Assembly (NCBI GenBank): GCA_049649525.1
Contig: JBARZE010000063.1
Coordinates: 62,001-126,000, forward strand
Reading direction: 5' to 3'
From: JAAURB01 sp049649525
GTDB lineage: Bacteria; Cyanobacteriota; Cyanobacteriia; Cyanobacteriales; Microcoleaceae
Length of the DNA stretch: 64,000 nucleotides
Shown here: in pieces, positions 36,792 to 45,457 of the stretch
Position numbering within the stretch: position 1 is the first letter of the stretch
Layout of the letters: each line of letters opens with the position of its first letter
The notes under the pieces: generated by a model
Told to the model about the DNA's origin: nothing
Seen by the model: only the letters and a program-made list of their open reading frames with translations
The model's database searches: none
Position numbers and translations under genes: made by a program

Positions 36792-39700
36792 CTACTTAAC
36801 CGCTACGCCTTCAATCTCTGCTTCAGATAATTCATAAAGTTGCTGTAACTTCTGTAACTTTTCTTCTTCTGCTTGCCAAAAACCTCGACCATTGGCTTCT
36901 AACATTCGCCCGACAATATTACGAAATGCTTCTGGGTTGGCTTGACGTAATTTCTCTGCCATCGCCGCATCTAAAGCATAAGTGTCAGCCGCTTGGTCAT
37001 ACACCCAATTGTCCTTAAAATTCGCCGTTCCCCCCCAACCCATTAACGCAGTCATCCGCTGAGAAATTTCATAAGCCCCACCGCTACCTTGATTTGCCAT
37101 CGCATCCGCCCATTTAGGATTTAACAATTTTGTGCGGTATTCTATGCGGAGTAAATCATCTAATTTACGCGGTGTAGTATCGTTAGAAAAACTTTCAACA
37201 AAATTCGCTTCCACTTTTTGACCCCGCTGTTGTTCTGCGGCTTGTTTTAATCCGCCTGTATTGGCATAATATTCTTGAATATCCGTTAAACCATATTCAA
37301 CCGAGTCAATTTCTTGAACAATTCTATCGGTTGTTTGTAATAATTGTGTCATCACTTCTGGTCTAGCTTGACCTTTGTCTTGACGACCATAACTAAACAC
37401 ATTTCGCCCTTTCCAAGTATTGCCTAATTCATTACTATTTTCCCAATTTCCATCCACAACTTGATCGTTGACAAGCGAACCGAAATCCCCCGAAGGATTA
37501 GAAAATAAGCGGGCAGCGGTATTCTCAATTCCTTGAGATTCTAATTGTAAAGCGTGTTTGCGAATAAAGTTTTTATCAACAGGTTCATCTGCCGTTGCTG
37601 CCCGTTGAAACAAATCATCTAATAGTTCAATAATATTGACAAAACTATCGCGGAAAATACCGGATAAATTCCCCAACACATCAATGCGAGGATGATCGAT
37701 TTCAGCTAACGGTTTGAGTCCATAACGTACAATTCTTCCGGTTCCTTCTTTTATCGGTTCTGCCCCCACTAATTCGAGTAATATACCAATCGATTCTCCT
37801 CGGGTTTTAATTGCATCTAAACCCCACAACATCACTGCAATTGTTTCTGGATATTTTCCGGTTTCTGCTAAGTTTTGATCGATAATTTTTTTCGCGATTT
37901 CCCGCCCCCGTTCATAAGCGGCAGGAGAGGGCATTCTATAAGGATCTAAGGCATGAATATTTCGTCCTGTGGGTAGAACACCATTACCATCTCGAAGCAA
38001 ATCTCCACCGGGCGCAGGAGGGATATATTCACCATTTAAGCCTCTTAATAAATTAGTGATTTCATCTGTTGTTTGCATTAATAATTCCCGAATATTATCT
38101 GCTTCGGTAGAATCAGTATCAGGTTTATCCGCCAAATAAGCATTTAAATAACTATCTAAAATCTCTTCTGTCGGCGCTTCTCCTAATGTATGTAATCCTG
38201 AAGAAAATAACCGCTGTTCGACGACTTGTAAATAGTTATAAACTTGAACAAAATAATGATTTAATGCTTCAACGCTAAACATTCGGGCGGTTTCTGGACT
38301 AAATTCTATTCCTAAATTTTTCGCTTCTGTAAACGGACAATCTTTGTTAATGCCGGCATCGATAATTTTCTTAGAAATGGCTTCTTGTAATGCTGAATTT
38401 TTTTGTGGATCTTCACGATATTCTGCAATTAAATCCCGTAAACTAATCAATTCTTTATATAATCCAGCGCGACTATAAGGCGGAACATTATGCGAAATTA
38501 ATACCCCATAACCCCGACGTTTCGCGAGAATTGATTCGGAAGGATTATTCGCCGCATAAATATATAAATTAGGAATATTTCCGAGTAAGATATCTGACCA
38601 AGAATAACCTGTATTCCCAAGAGGTGAACCGGGTAACCATTCTACCGTTCCATGCATCCCAAAATGAACAATGGCATCAGCTTGAAACTCATTTTGTAGC
38701 CATTTATAATAGGCGGCATATTGAGGATGAGGGGTTAAATCTCGTTCAAACATTAACCGCATCGGATCGCCCGAAATGCCTAACGGCGGTTGTACCCCTA
38801 TCCAAATATTACCTAAATTAACCCCACCAATATAAAAATTTTCACCATCTGTTTTAATGCCGCTTTTTGTTAAAGATTCCCAATTTTTTTCTATCTTACT
38901 GGTTAATAAATATCCTAACCATTTTTCTAACTTTTGAACAGAAATAGCCGTCGGTTTATTTCCATTAGTATTTTGCAAATTATTATATTCATCGGCTACT
39001 TTTACTTTTTGAATTAATTCTTCTCCATCTTCCGGAATTTCTCCCACTGCATATCCTTGTTCTTTTAAAGCTTTTAAGAAGTTAACTAAACTGCGAGGAA
39101 CATTTAATAACGCAGCAGTTCCTGTTGCCCCATAACCGGGCGGAAATCCATATAAAATAATTGCTATTTTGCGTTTATAGGGTGGTGTTTGCTTTAGTTT
39201 AATCCAGTTTTTAACCCGTCCTGTTAATCGTTTGACTCGTTCTGGAACTAAATAAATATCTTCACCCACTAACCCGCCTAACGGAATCGTATCAATTGCG
39301 CCATCAAGTTCGGGTAAAGCATATAAAACAACACTTTGTAACCCACCAACTCCTTGACGAGTCCAGGAATAAATATCTTGAATTAATAAAGGCGCGGCAA
39401 CAATATAAGGGATATTTTTAGCTGTTAAAATCTTTTTCGCAATGTCTACTTGTCGTCCAGCTTCCATTGAACCAGCAGGGCCCCCAACTAAAGGAAAACC
39501 AATGGTAGAAACAATCGCATCGACTTCTACCGCTTCAGCAGATAAGGATAAAGTTTCTGTGTTTCCTTGTTTTCTTTGACCCGTTTCATAAGCGGTTGTC
39601 ATCCAATCTCTGACGGCGACATGACCTTCAACACCATTAATAAAAATGGGTAAAGGCGTTAATCCGGCTGCTTCAAAATAATGAATTAATTGAGGAATAT

Positions 39701-40493
39701 AGGGTTGTTTGGTAATAACGTGTTTACGGTAAAGTAAAATTCCCACAACAGGTTGATCTTTCCTATGTTTCCCCATCCCTCCGCCTGCGGCATTTCCGTT
39801 ATCCAGAGAGGTTATAGGAGAGGTTTGATACCAATTTAAATAGTCTTTGGGAGATTCAAAATAACCGTTATATTCAGGATGTAATAATCCGATATTCGGG
39901 GTTTCTACTGGAGGCGGAATTTCTCCTATTTTTAAATCTAAATATTTCTCGGCTATTGTCCAAAACATCGATGCGACATTTTCCGATCCGCCTGCATTCC
40001 AATAGCCATAAATAATTAACCAGTTGCGTAAATCTTGAACCTTTTTAACCGGAACAAATTTCAGTAATTTAGGGCCAGCTTTGAGAAAACTAATATAACC
40101 CGCTAGCTTATCTTCTTCCCGTCCGCTAGAAAATTTACTGAGAATAAATTTAACAGGTTTTGGCATTCCTTTGGGTTGGTCACCAATTTGAAAAGCACCA
40201 ATTTGAGTTAAACTGATTAATTCTAAAGCCGACTCAAATACCAGACGAATGGGAATATGTTGAACCCGTTCTCTTAACCATAAAACCTGATCGTAGTCAA
40301 ATATTAAGCTGGCAAAAAAGACATCAGCGGTTTCTAAGGCGGCGGCAACGGTATCCGGTGAGTCAGTCAGGGCGCGATCGCTAAATACATGAATCTCTAA
40401 TTCCGGGCAGCGGGATGTAGCGACGGCGGCCGCTTGGCGATATAATTCAGCATTAAAAGATTCAAATCCAGCAATCAAAACGATACGTTTCAT
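36792..40493 (-). CDS. chlH: ChlH/BchH-type large subunit of magnesium (or cobalt) chelatase, 1233 aa
   Basis: Role: the porphyrin-binding subunit that, with ChlI and ChlD, inserts Mg into protoporphyrin IX; the related CobN inserts Co. Seen: an N-terminal DUF3479-like region with FFASLIFDYDQVLWLRERV and SALELISLTQIGAF, then CobN-Mg_chel blocks HPEYNGYFESPKDYLNWY, IYGFPPGYGATGTAALLNVP, GMHGTVEWLPGSPLGNTGYSW, and VYNYLQVVEQRL. The DUF3479 region favours ChlH/BchH over CobN. Cyanobacteria usually also have a longer ChlH of about 1330 aa, so this is probably the shorter paralogue, whose metal is uncertain. The ArsR gene follows it on the same strand. Confidence 0.8.
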   Translation of the reverse strand: MKRIVLIAGFESFNAELYRQAAAVATSRCPELEIHVFSDRALTDSPDTVAAALETADVFFASLIFDYDQVLWLRERVQHIPIRLVFESALELISLTQIGAFQIGDQPKGMPKPVKFILSKFSSGREEDKLAGYISFLKAGPKLLKFVPVKKVQDLRNWLIIYGYWNAGGSENVASMFWTIAEKYLDLKIGEIPPPVETPNIGLLHPEYNGYFESPKDYLNWYQTSPITSLDNGNAAGGGMGKHRKDQPVVGILLYRKHVITKQPYIPQLIHYFEAAGLTPLPIFINGVEGHVAVRDWMTTAYETGQRKQGNTETLSLSAEAVEVDAIVSTIGFPLVGGPAGSMEAGRQVDIAKKILTAKNIPYIVAAPLLIQDIYSWTRQGVGGLQSVVLYALPELDGAIDTIPLGGLVGEDIYLVPERVKRLTGRVKNWIKLKQTPPYKRKIAIILYGFPPGYGATGTAALLNVPRSLVNFLKALKEQGYAVGEIPEDGEELIQKVKVADEYNNLQNTNGNKPTAISVQKLEKWLGYLLTSKIEKNWESLTKSGIKTDGENFYIGGVNLGNIWIGVQPPLGISGDPMRLMFERDLTPHPQYAAYYKWLQNEFQADAIVHFGMHGTVEWLPGSPLGNTGYSWSDILLGNIPNLYIYAANNPSESILAKRRGYGVLISHNVPPYSRAGLYKELISLRDLIAEYREDPQKNSALQEAISKKIIDAGINKDCPFTEAKNLGIEFSPETARMFSVEALNHYFVQVYNYLQVVEQRLFSSGLHTLGEAPTEEILDSYLNAYLADKPDTDSTEADNIRELLMQTTDEITNLLRGLNGEYIPPAPGGDLLRDGNGVLPTGRNIHALDPYRMPSPAAYERGREIAKKIIDQNLAETGKYPETIAVMLWGLDAIKTRGESIGILLELVGAEPIKEGTGRIVRYGLKPLAEIDHPRIDVLGNLSGIFRDSFVNIIELLDDLFQRAATADEPVDKNFIRKHALQLESQGIENTAARLFSNPSGDFGSLVNDQVVDGNWENSNELGNTWKGRNVFSYGRQDKGQARPEVMTQLLQTTDRIVQEIDSVEYGLTDIQEYYANTGGLKQAAEQQRGQKVEANFVESFSNDTTPRKLDDLLRIEYRTKLLNPKWADAMANQGSGGAYEISQRMTALMGWGGTANFKDNWVYDQAADTYALDAAMAEKLRQANPEAFRNIVGRMLEANGRGFWQAEEEKLQKLQQLYELSEAEIEGVAVK

Positions 40494-40925
40494 AGCCCCC
40501 GCCTGTAAACTTTCTTCATATTTACTCTTATTTTAGTATTAAAGTGAGATTAGGGAACGGAGAATAGGGTGTAGGGTGTAGGGTGTAGGGAGTCTGTCGT
40601 GACTTTACATGTAACGTCTGTACACGCCCGTTATGAGTTATGAGTCTGTCGTGACGTTGCATGCAACCAAAGTACGGGAGTCATGAGTAACTCGTCATTG
40701 AGTAGGATTTATTGTTACAGTCATTCGCGTAGTGCGTGTGCGCTCTTCACGTAAGATTTTACCCCAAATCCGCTGTTCCCCGTTCCCTGTTCCCTATTGC
40801 CTTGTTCATAATTGATCGCTCATAATTCATAATTGATCGCTCATAATTCATATAATTCATAATTCATAATTCATATAAACTATAAAGAATCCATTGCCGA
40901 TCCATAAATTCTGACGAAACAGATT
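40494..40925. repeat. Repeat-rich intergenic region
   Basis: Contains three GGGTGTA units (about 40567-40590), two versions of a roughly 48-base unit beginning GAGTCTGTCGTGAC (about 40591 and 40640) whose cores are the palindromes TTACATGTAA and TTGCATGCAA, a 25-base element repeated in inverted form after the kinase gene, and a string of CATAATTCAT and GATCGCTCATAATT repeats (40807-40880). No gene is present. Confidence 0.7.
40683..40707. repeat. Inverted-repeat copy 1 flanking the kinase gene
   Basis: ATGAGTAACTCGTCATTGAG plus TAGGA, 25 bases, recurs exactly in reverse complement at 42763-42787. The two copies enclose the kinase gene and about 80-220 bases on each side. Confidence 0.7.
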
Positions 40926-42686
40926 GTGCAACCTCCCATCTCCTCTACGGTTCATTGTATTAACCCCAATTGTCCCAAACCTTTCGGTCAACCTTGGGGA
41001 AATAAGTTTTGTCAAAGTTGTGGTGCACCCATTCAACTCAACCGTCGCTATATTCCCTTAACCTGTTTAGGAACAGGAGGATTTTCAACCTTATACACCG
41101 TTTGGGATTTGAAATTTCAAACCGAAAAAGTATTGAAAGTCCTGATAGAACCGAATCCCAAAGCCTTAGAACTGTTTGAACAGGAAGCCCAAGTCCTTGC
41201 CCAAATTCGCCACCCAGGCATTCCTCGTGTCGAACCCAATGGCTACTTTGTTCTGACTAAACGCGGTGTGACCACCTCATCGCTGCCTTGTCTGGTGATG
41301 GAAAAAATTCACGGGCCAACTCTACAAGCCATTCTCGATGGCCATCCTCAAGGTTGCCCAGAAGCATGGGTGATGAGTTGGTTGCATCAAGCCTTGGAAA
41401 TTCTGCGAGAGTTACACAACTATCAGATTATTCATCGAGACTTGAAGCCTTCCAACTTAATGTTACGCGCAACTCCACAATTTCCCCTTGATACGAACCA
41501 AATTCAACACACTCAACTGGTGATGATAGATTTTGGCGGGGCAAAACAGATGGGTTTATTACCTCATGGCGATCGCGAACCCACCCTCAGAAGTACCACT
41601 CGTTTAGTCTCTCCCGGTTATAGTCCCCCTGAACAAATTATTGGGGCCGCTATTGGCCCAGCGGCTGATTTTTATGCCCTCGGACGAACGGGTATTCACT
41701 TACTCACGGGTCAATTTCCGGCTGACTTAGAAGACCCGGTCACGGCTGAATTGAATTGGCGACAACAGACTGATATCAGTCGAGGTTTCGGTGATATTTT
41801 AGATGCGATGGTACAAAATGACCAACGGTTACGACCCCAAACCGCAGCAGACATTCAAACCGCCTTATTTCGTGTCGATCGCTTTAAGCGTTATCCTCAT
41901 CGACAGATGTCGTTTTTTCAACGCTGTATTGATGGGGTGAAAACCAGTTTAATTTTGTTAGACCGAGGGTTAATGCAGAGTTTGGCTGCAGTCGGTAGCC
42001 TCGTCTTATATTTATTGCAAGGGATATTTACCAGCATCTGGGAAGGGGTATTAGGGGGCTTCGGAGGAATTACAGGGGCGGTTATCGGGTTGGTTTTAGC
42101 CTATTGGACTCCGGTTGGGGCAATTTTAGCCAATTGGTTTGCTGAACAAATTCCGGTCTGGTTTCCGGGGTTAGGGATGAAACTCGGGGCAGAATTATTA
42201 GTCTTGGGACTGGCAGGCATGGGAACCGCCCTAGGGTTAACGGATGCAGGGGGTTTTGATCAAAATCGACGTTATGGGCAGGCGGCGGCGATGGGAATGG
42301 TAGGATATCTGATTGCAAGTGTCACTTGGCAACTGGCAAAACCCCTGAATTTAATTTCATTGTGGCAAGATTTAGGAGGATTAACCGCCTTCTGTCCGGG
42401 GCTGGCTGTAGCGATTTTAACTTTGGGTTTAGGCTTAACCAGTCATAAAAGTGTTTATGTTGGAGTAGCCGCAGTCGGTACAGTCTGTTTATTCAATTTA
42501 TTTGGCAATTATCAACTGATCCCTCATGAGTTGTTAACTTTCCCCACAGTTGGCATCAGACCCGACTGGTTAGAGTTTTGGTGGAATTTAGGGTTTATTG
42601 GTCTTTTGGGGGCAATGACGGGCTTATGGCTCGGGATCAGTCACTATTTGATTGTTCCGTTGTTGCGGGGTTTGGGATGGCGTTAA
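40926..42686 (+). CDS. Zinc-ribbon Ser/Thr protein kinase with C-terminal membrane domain
   Basis: The GTG start is needed to include the four Cys of the ribbon (Cys11, 16, 29, 32), characteristic of the cyanobacterial four-Cys kinase class. Seen: glycine loop LGTGGFSTLYTV, VAIK-type Lys in EKVLKVL, HRDLKPSNLML catalytic loop with Asp, IDFGGAKQ (DFG), and SPGYSPPEQ (activation segment APE-equivalent), all kinase landmarks present. From about residue 340 follow six to seven hydrophobic helices (VGSLVLYLLQGIFTSIW and others), so the kinase is likely membrane tethered with the kinase domain cytoplasmic. The signal it senses is unknown. It is bracketed by 25-base inverted repeats. Confidence 0.9.
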   Translation: MQPPISSTVHCINPNCPKPFGQPWGNKFCQSCGAPIQLNRRYIPLTCLGTGGFSTLYTVWDLKFQTEKVLKVLIEPNPKALELFEQEAQVLAQIRHPGIPRVEPNGYFVLTKRGVTTSSLPCLVMEKIHGPTLQAILDGHPQGCPEAWVMSWLHQALEILRELHNYQIIHRDLKPSNLMLRATPQFPLDTNQIQHTQLVMIDFGGAKQMGLLPHGDREPTLRSTTRLVSPGYSPPEQIIGAAIGPAADFYALGRTGIHLLTGQFPADLEDPVTAELNWRQQTDISRGFGDILDAMVQNDQRLRPQTAADIQTALFRVDRFKRYPHRQMSFFQRCIDGVKTSLILLDRGLMQSLAAVGSLVLYLLQGIFTSIWEGVLGGFGGITGAVIGLVLAYWTPVGAILANWFAEQIPVWFPGLGMKLGAELLVLGLAGMGTALGLTDAGGFDQNRRYGQAAAMGMVGYLIASVTWQLAKPLNLISLWQDLGGLTAFCPGLAVAILTLGLGLTSHKSVYVGVAAVGTVCLFNLFGNYQLIPHELLTFPTVGIRPDWLEFWWNLGFIGLLGAMTGLWLGISHYLIVPLLRGLGWR

Positions 42687-42762
42687 TTGAATGATCGATT
42701 GTGAATGATGAAGAAAGCAACAGCGGCTTTAGTCAGTAGGTAATAGGGATTAAGTTGGCTTT

Positions 42763-42787
42763 TCCTACTCAATGACGAGTTACTCAT
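42763..42787. repeat. Inverted-repeat copy 2 flanking the kinase gene
   Basis: TCCTACTCAATGACGAGTTA plus CTCAT, the exact reverse complement of 40683-40707. It is embedded in further spacer repeats (CTCCCAAGTCCTCCAAGTCT, CTTACTCCCTACTCCCTGTT). Confidence 0.7.
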
Positions 42788-42867
42788 AACTTTTTACCCT
42801 CCCAAGTCCTCCAAGTCTCCGAAGTCTTCCTTACTCCCTACTCCCTGTTCCCTTACAAACAACGAAT

Positions 42868-43644
42868 ATGGCAGTCACTACTCAACAATTAATTCGATGG
42901 AAACAACAACACCGCCCTATTACTGTCTTGACGGCTTATGAATATGCAATTGCCCAACTGTTAGATCAAGCCGGAGTTGATGTTATTTTAGTGGGGGATT
43001 CTCTGGCGATGGTGGGGTTAGGTTATCCGACGACATTACCCCTGACTTTAGAAGAAATGATTCACCATGCTAAGGCTGTTTGTCGGGGAGTGAAACAGGC
43101 GTTAGTTGTGGTGGATTTACCGTTTTTAACGTATCAAGAAAGTATACAACAAGCCATTCATTCTGCCGGACGAGTATTAAAAGAAACAGGCGCACAAGCG
43201 GTTAAACTCGAGGGTGGATATCCACAATTAATACAAACTGTTTCAACTTTAACTCAAGTGGGAATTCCGGTGATGGGTCATGTGGGTTTAACCCCTCAGT
43301 CAGTGCATCAATTAGGCGGATTTCGTCAACAGGGAAAAACGGCAGCCGCAGCCGAACGGATTTTAAATGAAGCGATCGCGCTACAAGAAGCCGGAGCATT
43401 TGCTATTGTATTAGAACATATTCCGACAGAACTCGCTCAACAAATTTCTGATAAATTAACCATTCCCACAATTGGGATTGGGGCAGGTCAAAAATGTGAT
43501 GGTCAGGTATTAGTTACAACGGATTTACTCGGATTATCGGCTTGGCAACCTCCTTTTGTTAAAACATACGCGAATTTACAAGAAACAATTGTAAATGCAG
43601 TTCAACAATTTTGTCAGGATGTGCGAGATCAGAAAGAATCGTAG
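42868..43644 (+). CDS. panB: 3-methyl-2-oxobutanoate hydroxymethyltransferase (PanB)
   Basis: Role: transfers a hydroxymethyl group from 5,10-methylene-THF to alpha-ketoisovalerate, the first committed step of pantothenate and hence CoA synthesis, as a Mg2+-dependent decamer in the cytoplasm. Seen: TVLTAYEYAIAQLLDQAG, the Mg-binding VILVGDSLAMVGLGYPTTLP (Asp in VGDS), VVDLPFLTYQ, AVKLEGG, GIPVMGHVGLTPQS with substrate-binding His, and IPTIGIGAGQKCDGQVLV. Length 258 aa is normal. It stands alone without panC nearby. Confidence 0.95.
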   Translation: MAVTTQQLIRWKQQHRPITVLTAYEYAIAQLLDQAGVDVILVGDSLAMVGLGYPTTLPLTLEEMIHHAKAVCRGVKQALVVVDLPFLTYQESIQQAIHSAGRVLKETGAQAVKLEGGYPQLIQTVSTLTQVGIPVMGHVGLTPQSVHQLGGFRQQGKTAAAAERILNEAIALQEAGAFAIVLEHIPTELAQQISDKLTIPTIGIGAGQKCDGQVLVTTDLLGLSAWQPPFVKTYANLQETIVNAVQQFCQDVRDQKES

Positions 43645-44061
43645 TTAAGATAGAGAATTAGATGAGTTGTTTAACATTAGAATTACGATCATTTATCGCT
43701 TAACTGACTACGTCGATTAATATAATATTTATTTATTCATTTTCCGGATATATGAAATTTAACTAGAATTTTGAAGTAAAGAAACTCGATTTTTTGTGTT
43801 TTATAATATACAGCAATACCCGCGTATATTGAAATATTTAATTCTCCTCCGTTCTCTATTCCCAACTCAAAAATGTATCTATCGTTCGTAAAAAATTAGA
43901 GTTTCTCTAAAAAATAAACGAGTGAGATAGAGGGTTTTAAATAGAGGATGAATTCAGAAAAATAGCTTCTCATCAGCCATTTTGCGGAATTGTCAAACTT
44001 AATATTGAAATAGTTTGATAGGGTGATTTAATGCGTTCTTAAAAGGAGGACAATTTATAAC
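43645..44061. other. Intergenic leader of the RTX-CAP gene
   Basis: About 417 AT-rich bases with no gene. It ends with the perfect ribosome-binding site AAGGAGGA at 44043-44050, 11 bases before the ATG. The promoter of the RTX-CAP gene should be here. Confidence 0.5.
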
Positions 44062-45156
44062 ATGGTACTTTTTCCTAATACAGAATTTGGTTTTATGATG
44101 GGAGACAATAGTGCAGAATCTATTGTTTTATCTCCTGGACAACTCTCTAGCTTTCCCTTTGGAGTTTTAACATTGGGGGGAAATGATACCGTTGGAGGAT
44201 CGAGTGATAGCGAACTAATTTTAACCAATACTGATCTTGACTCCGTTTTTGCGGGCGACGGAAACGATACGGTATTTGGCGGAAAACAAGGAGATTTTCT
44301 CAATGGAGAAGGGGGTAATGATTTTCTCTATGGCAATTTAGGAGAAGATACCTTAGATGGAGGAATTGGAGACGATCAACTTTTCGGGGGTCGTGACAAT
44401 GATAGTGTTGTTGGGGGATTGGGGAACGATATAGTCTACGGTGATTTAGGTAATGATATTTTAACAGGTGGCGAGGGGGCTGATGTCTTTGGTTTAGGGA
44501 CTTCAAGCGATGATCGAGATATCATTACAGACTTTGAAGATGGGGTTGACTTATTACGACTTCCCAGTAATTTTAACGAAGTTACTATTCAGGATATCGG
44601 TAATAACCAAACCAGCATTACATTAACCTTGACAGGGGAAGAAATTGTAATATTAGAGGGTATTGAAGCCTCAGCCATCAGCAGTGACGATTTTGATAAC
44701 GGCGGGGTAATTGTTAATGGTGGTAGCCCCATAACAGAACCGCCTATAGACTCTAGTTTTGTGGATGAAGTCGTTCAACTGACAAATCAATTTCGCCAGG
44801 ATAATGGGTTAGATCCACTCAGTTTTGATCCCCAATTAGCCACAGCCGCCCAAACCCATAGTCAAAATATGGCGATTGAGGATTTCTTTAGTCATACTGG
44901 GGTAGATGGTTCTAATATTGGCGATCGCGTTGATGCAGTAGAGTATGATTTCTTCACCGCCGGGGAAAATATTGCAGCGGGTTATTCGACTCCAGAAACA
45001 GTGGTAGACGGTTGGATCAATAGTGACGGACATCGGGCGAATTTATTAAATCCTGATTTTACTGAAATTGGTGTAGGTCATTTCTTCCTAGAAAATGATA
45101 CGGGAGATACCAATTTTAACCATTATTGGACACAGGTTTTTGCTGCCCCATTATAA
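44062..45156 (+). CDS. Secreted RTX Ca-binding / CAP (SCP, PR-1) domain fusion protein
   Basis: Seen: no signal peptide; RTX nonapeptides of the GGxGND type at about residues 38-140 (GDGNDTVFGG, GEGGNDFLYG, GLGNDIVYGDLGNDILTGG) then DIITDFEDGVDLL, the usual post-RTX segment, and a CAP domain at about 230-364 with FRQDNGLDPLSFDPQL, HSQNMAIEDFFSH, AGENIAAGY and GHRANLLNPDFTEIGVGHF. The CAP tetrad residues (His in FSH, Glu in GENIA, His in GHR) are visible. Known: CAP domains bind lipids or divalent ions and occur in secreted proteins. RTX repeats with no N-signal suggest type I export. A strong SD precedes the start. Confidence 0.88.
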   Translation: MVLFPNTEFGFMMGDNSAESIVLSPGQLSSFPFGVLTLGGNDTVGGSSDSELILTNTDLDSVFAGDGNDTVFGGKQGDFLNGEGGNDFLYGNLGEDTLDGGIGDDQLFGGRDNDSVVGGLGNDIVYGDLGNDILTGGEGADVFGLGTSSDDRDIITDFEDGVDLLRLPSNFNEVTIQDIGNNQTSITLTLTGEEIVILEGIEASAISSDDFDNGGVIVNGGSPITEPPIDSSFVDEVVQLTNQFRQDNGLDPLSFDPQLATAAQTHSQNMAIEDFFSHTGVDGSNIGDRVDAVEYDFFTAGENIAAGYSTPETVVDGWINSDGHRANLLNPDFTEIGVGHFFLENDTGDTNFNHYWTQVFAAPL

Positions 45157-45164
45157 GATAACCG

Positions 45165-45198
45165 AAGAGGCTGAGTTATTTATCCTCAGTCTCTTTTC
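45165..45198 (+). terminator. Rho-independent terminator after RTX-CAP gene
   Basis: AAGAGGCTGAG, loop TTATTTATC, CTCAGTCTCTT with one G-U pair, running into TTTCT. It starts nine bases after the stop codon. Confidence 0.8.
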
Positions 45199-45457
45199 TA
45201 ATGTATTAATATACTAAGATTTTTCCAACCTATCAAATCTGTTAATGATATCCTAATTTTGAGAGATTAATTAATTGACTCTATTTTAAACAATAACTAA
45301 TTGACTGCTTGGGTTTGTTCATGAACTTATTTTTAATATTCTAAACTTTTGCTTGATTCTGTAAAAAAAATTAACCTTCACAGTTCCACTTTTAATCAGA
45401 TTTTTGGCATCCTAAATAATACAACCACTTTTGTAACTGAGTCAGTTATAGATTAAC

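Noticed and set aside
40494..42787. Inverted repeats around the kinase as an insertion sequence
   Set aside because: There is no transposase between the repeats and no target-site duplication that I can see; the enclosed gene is an ordinary kinase.
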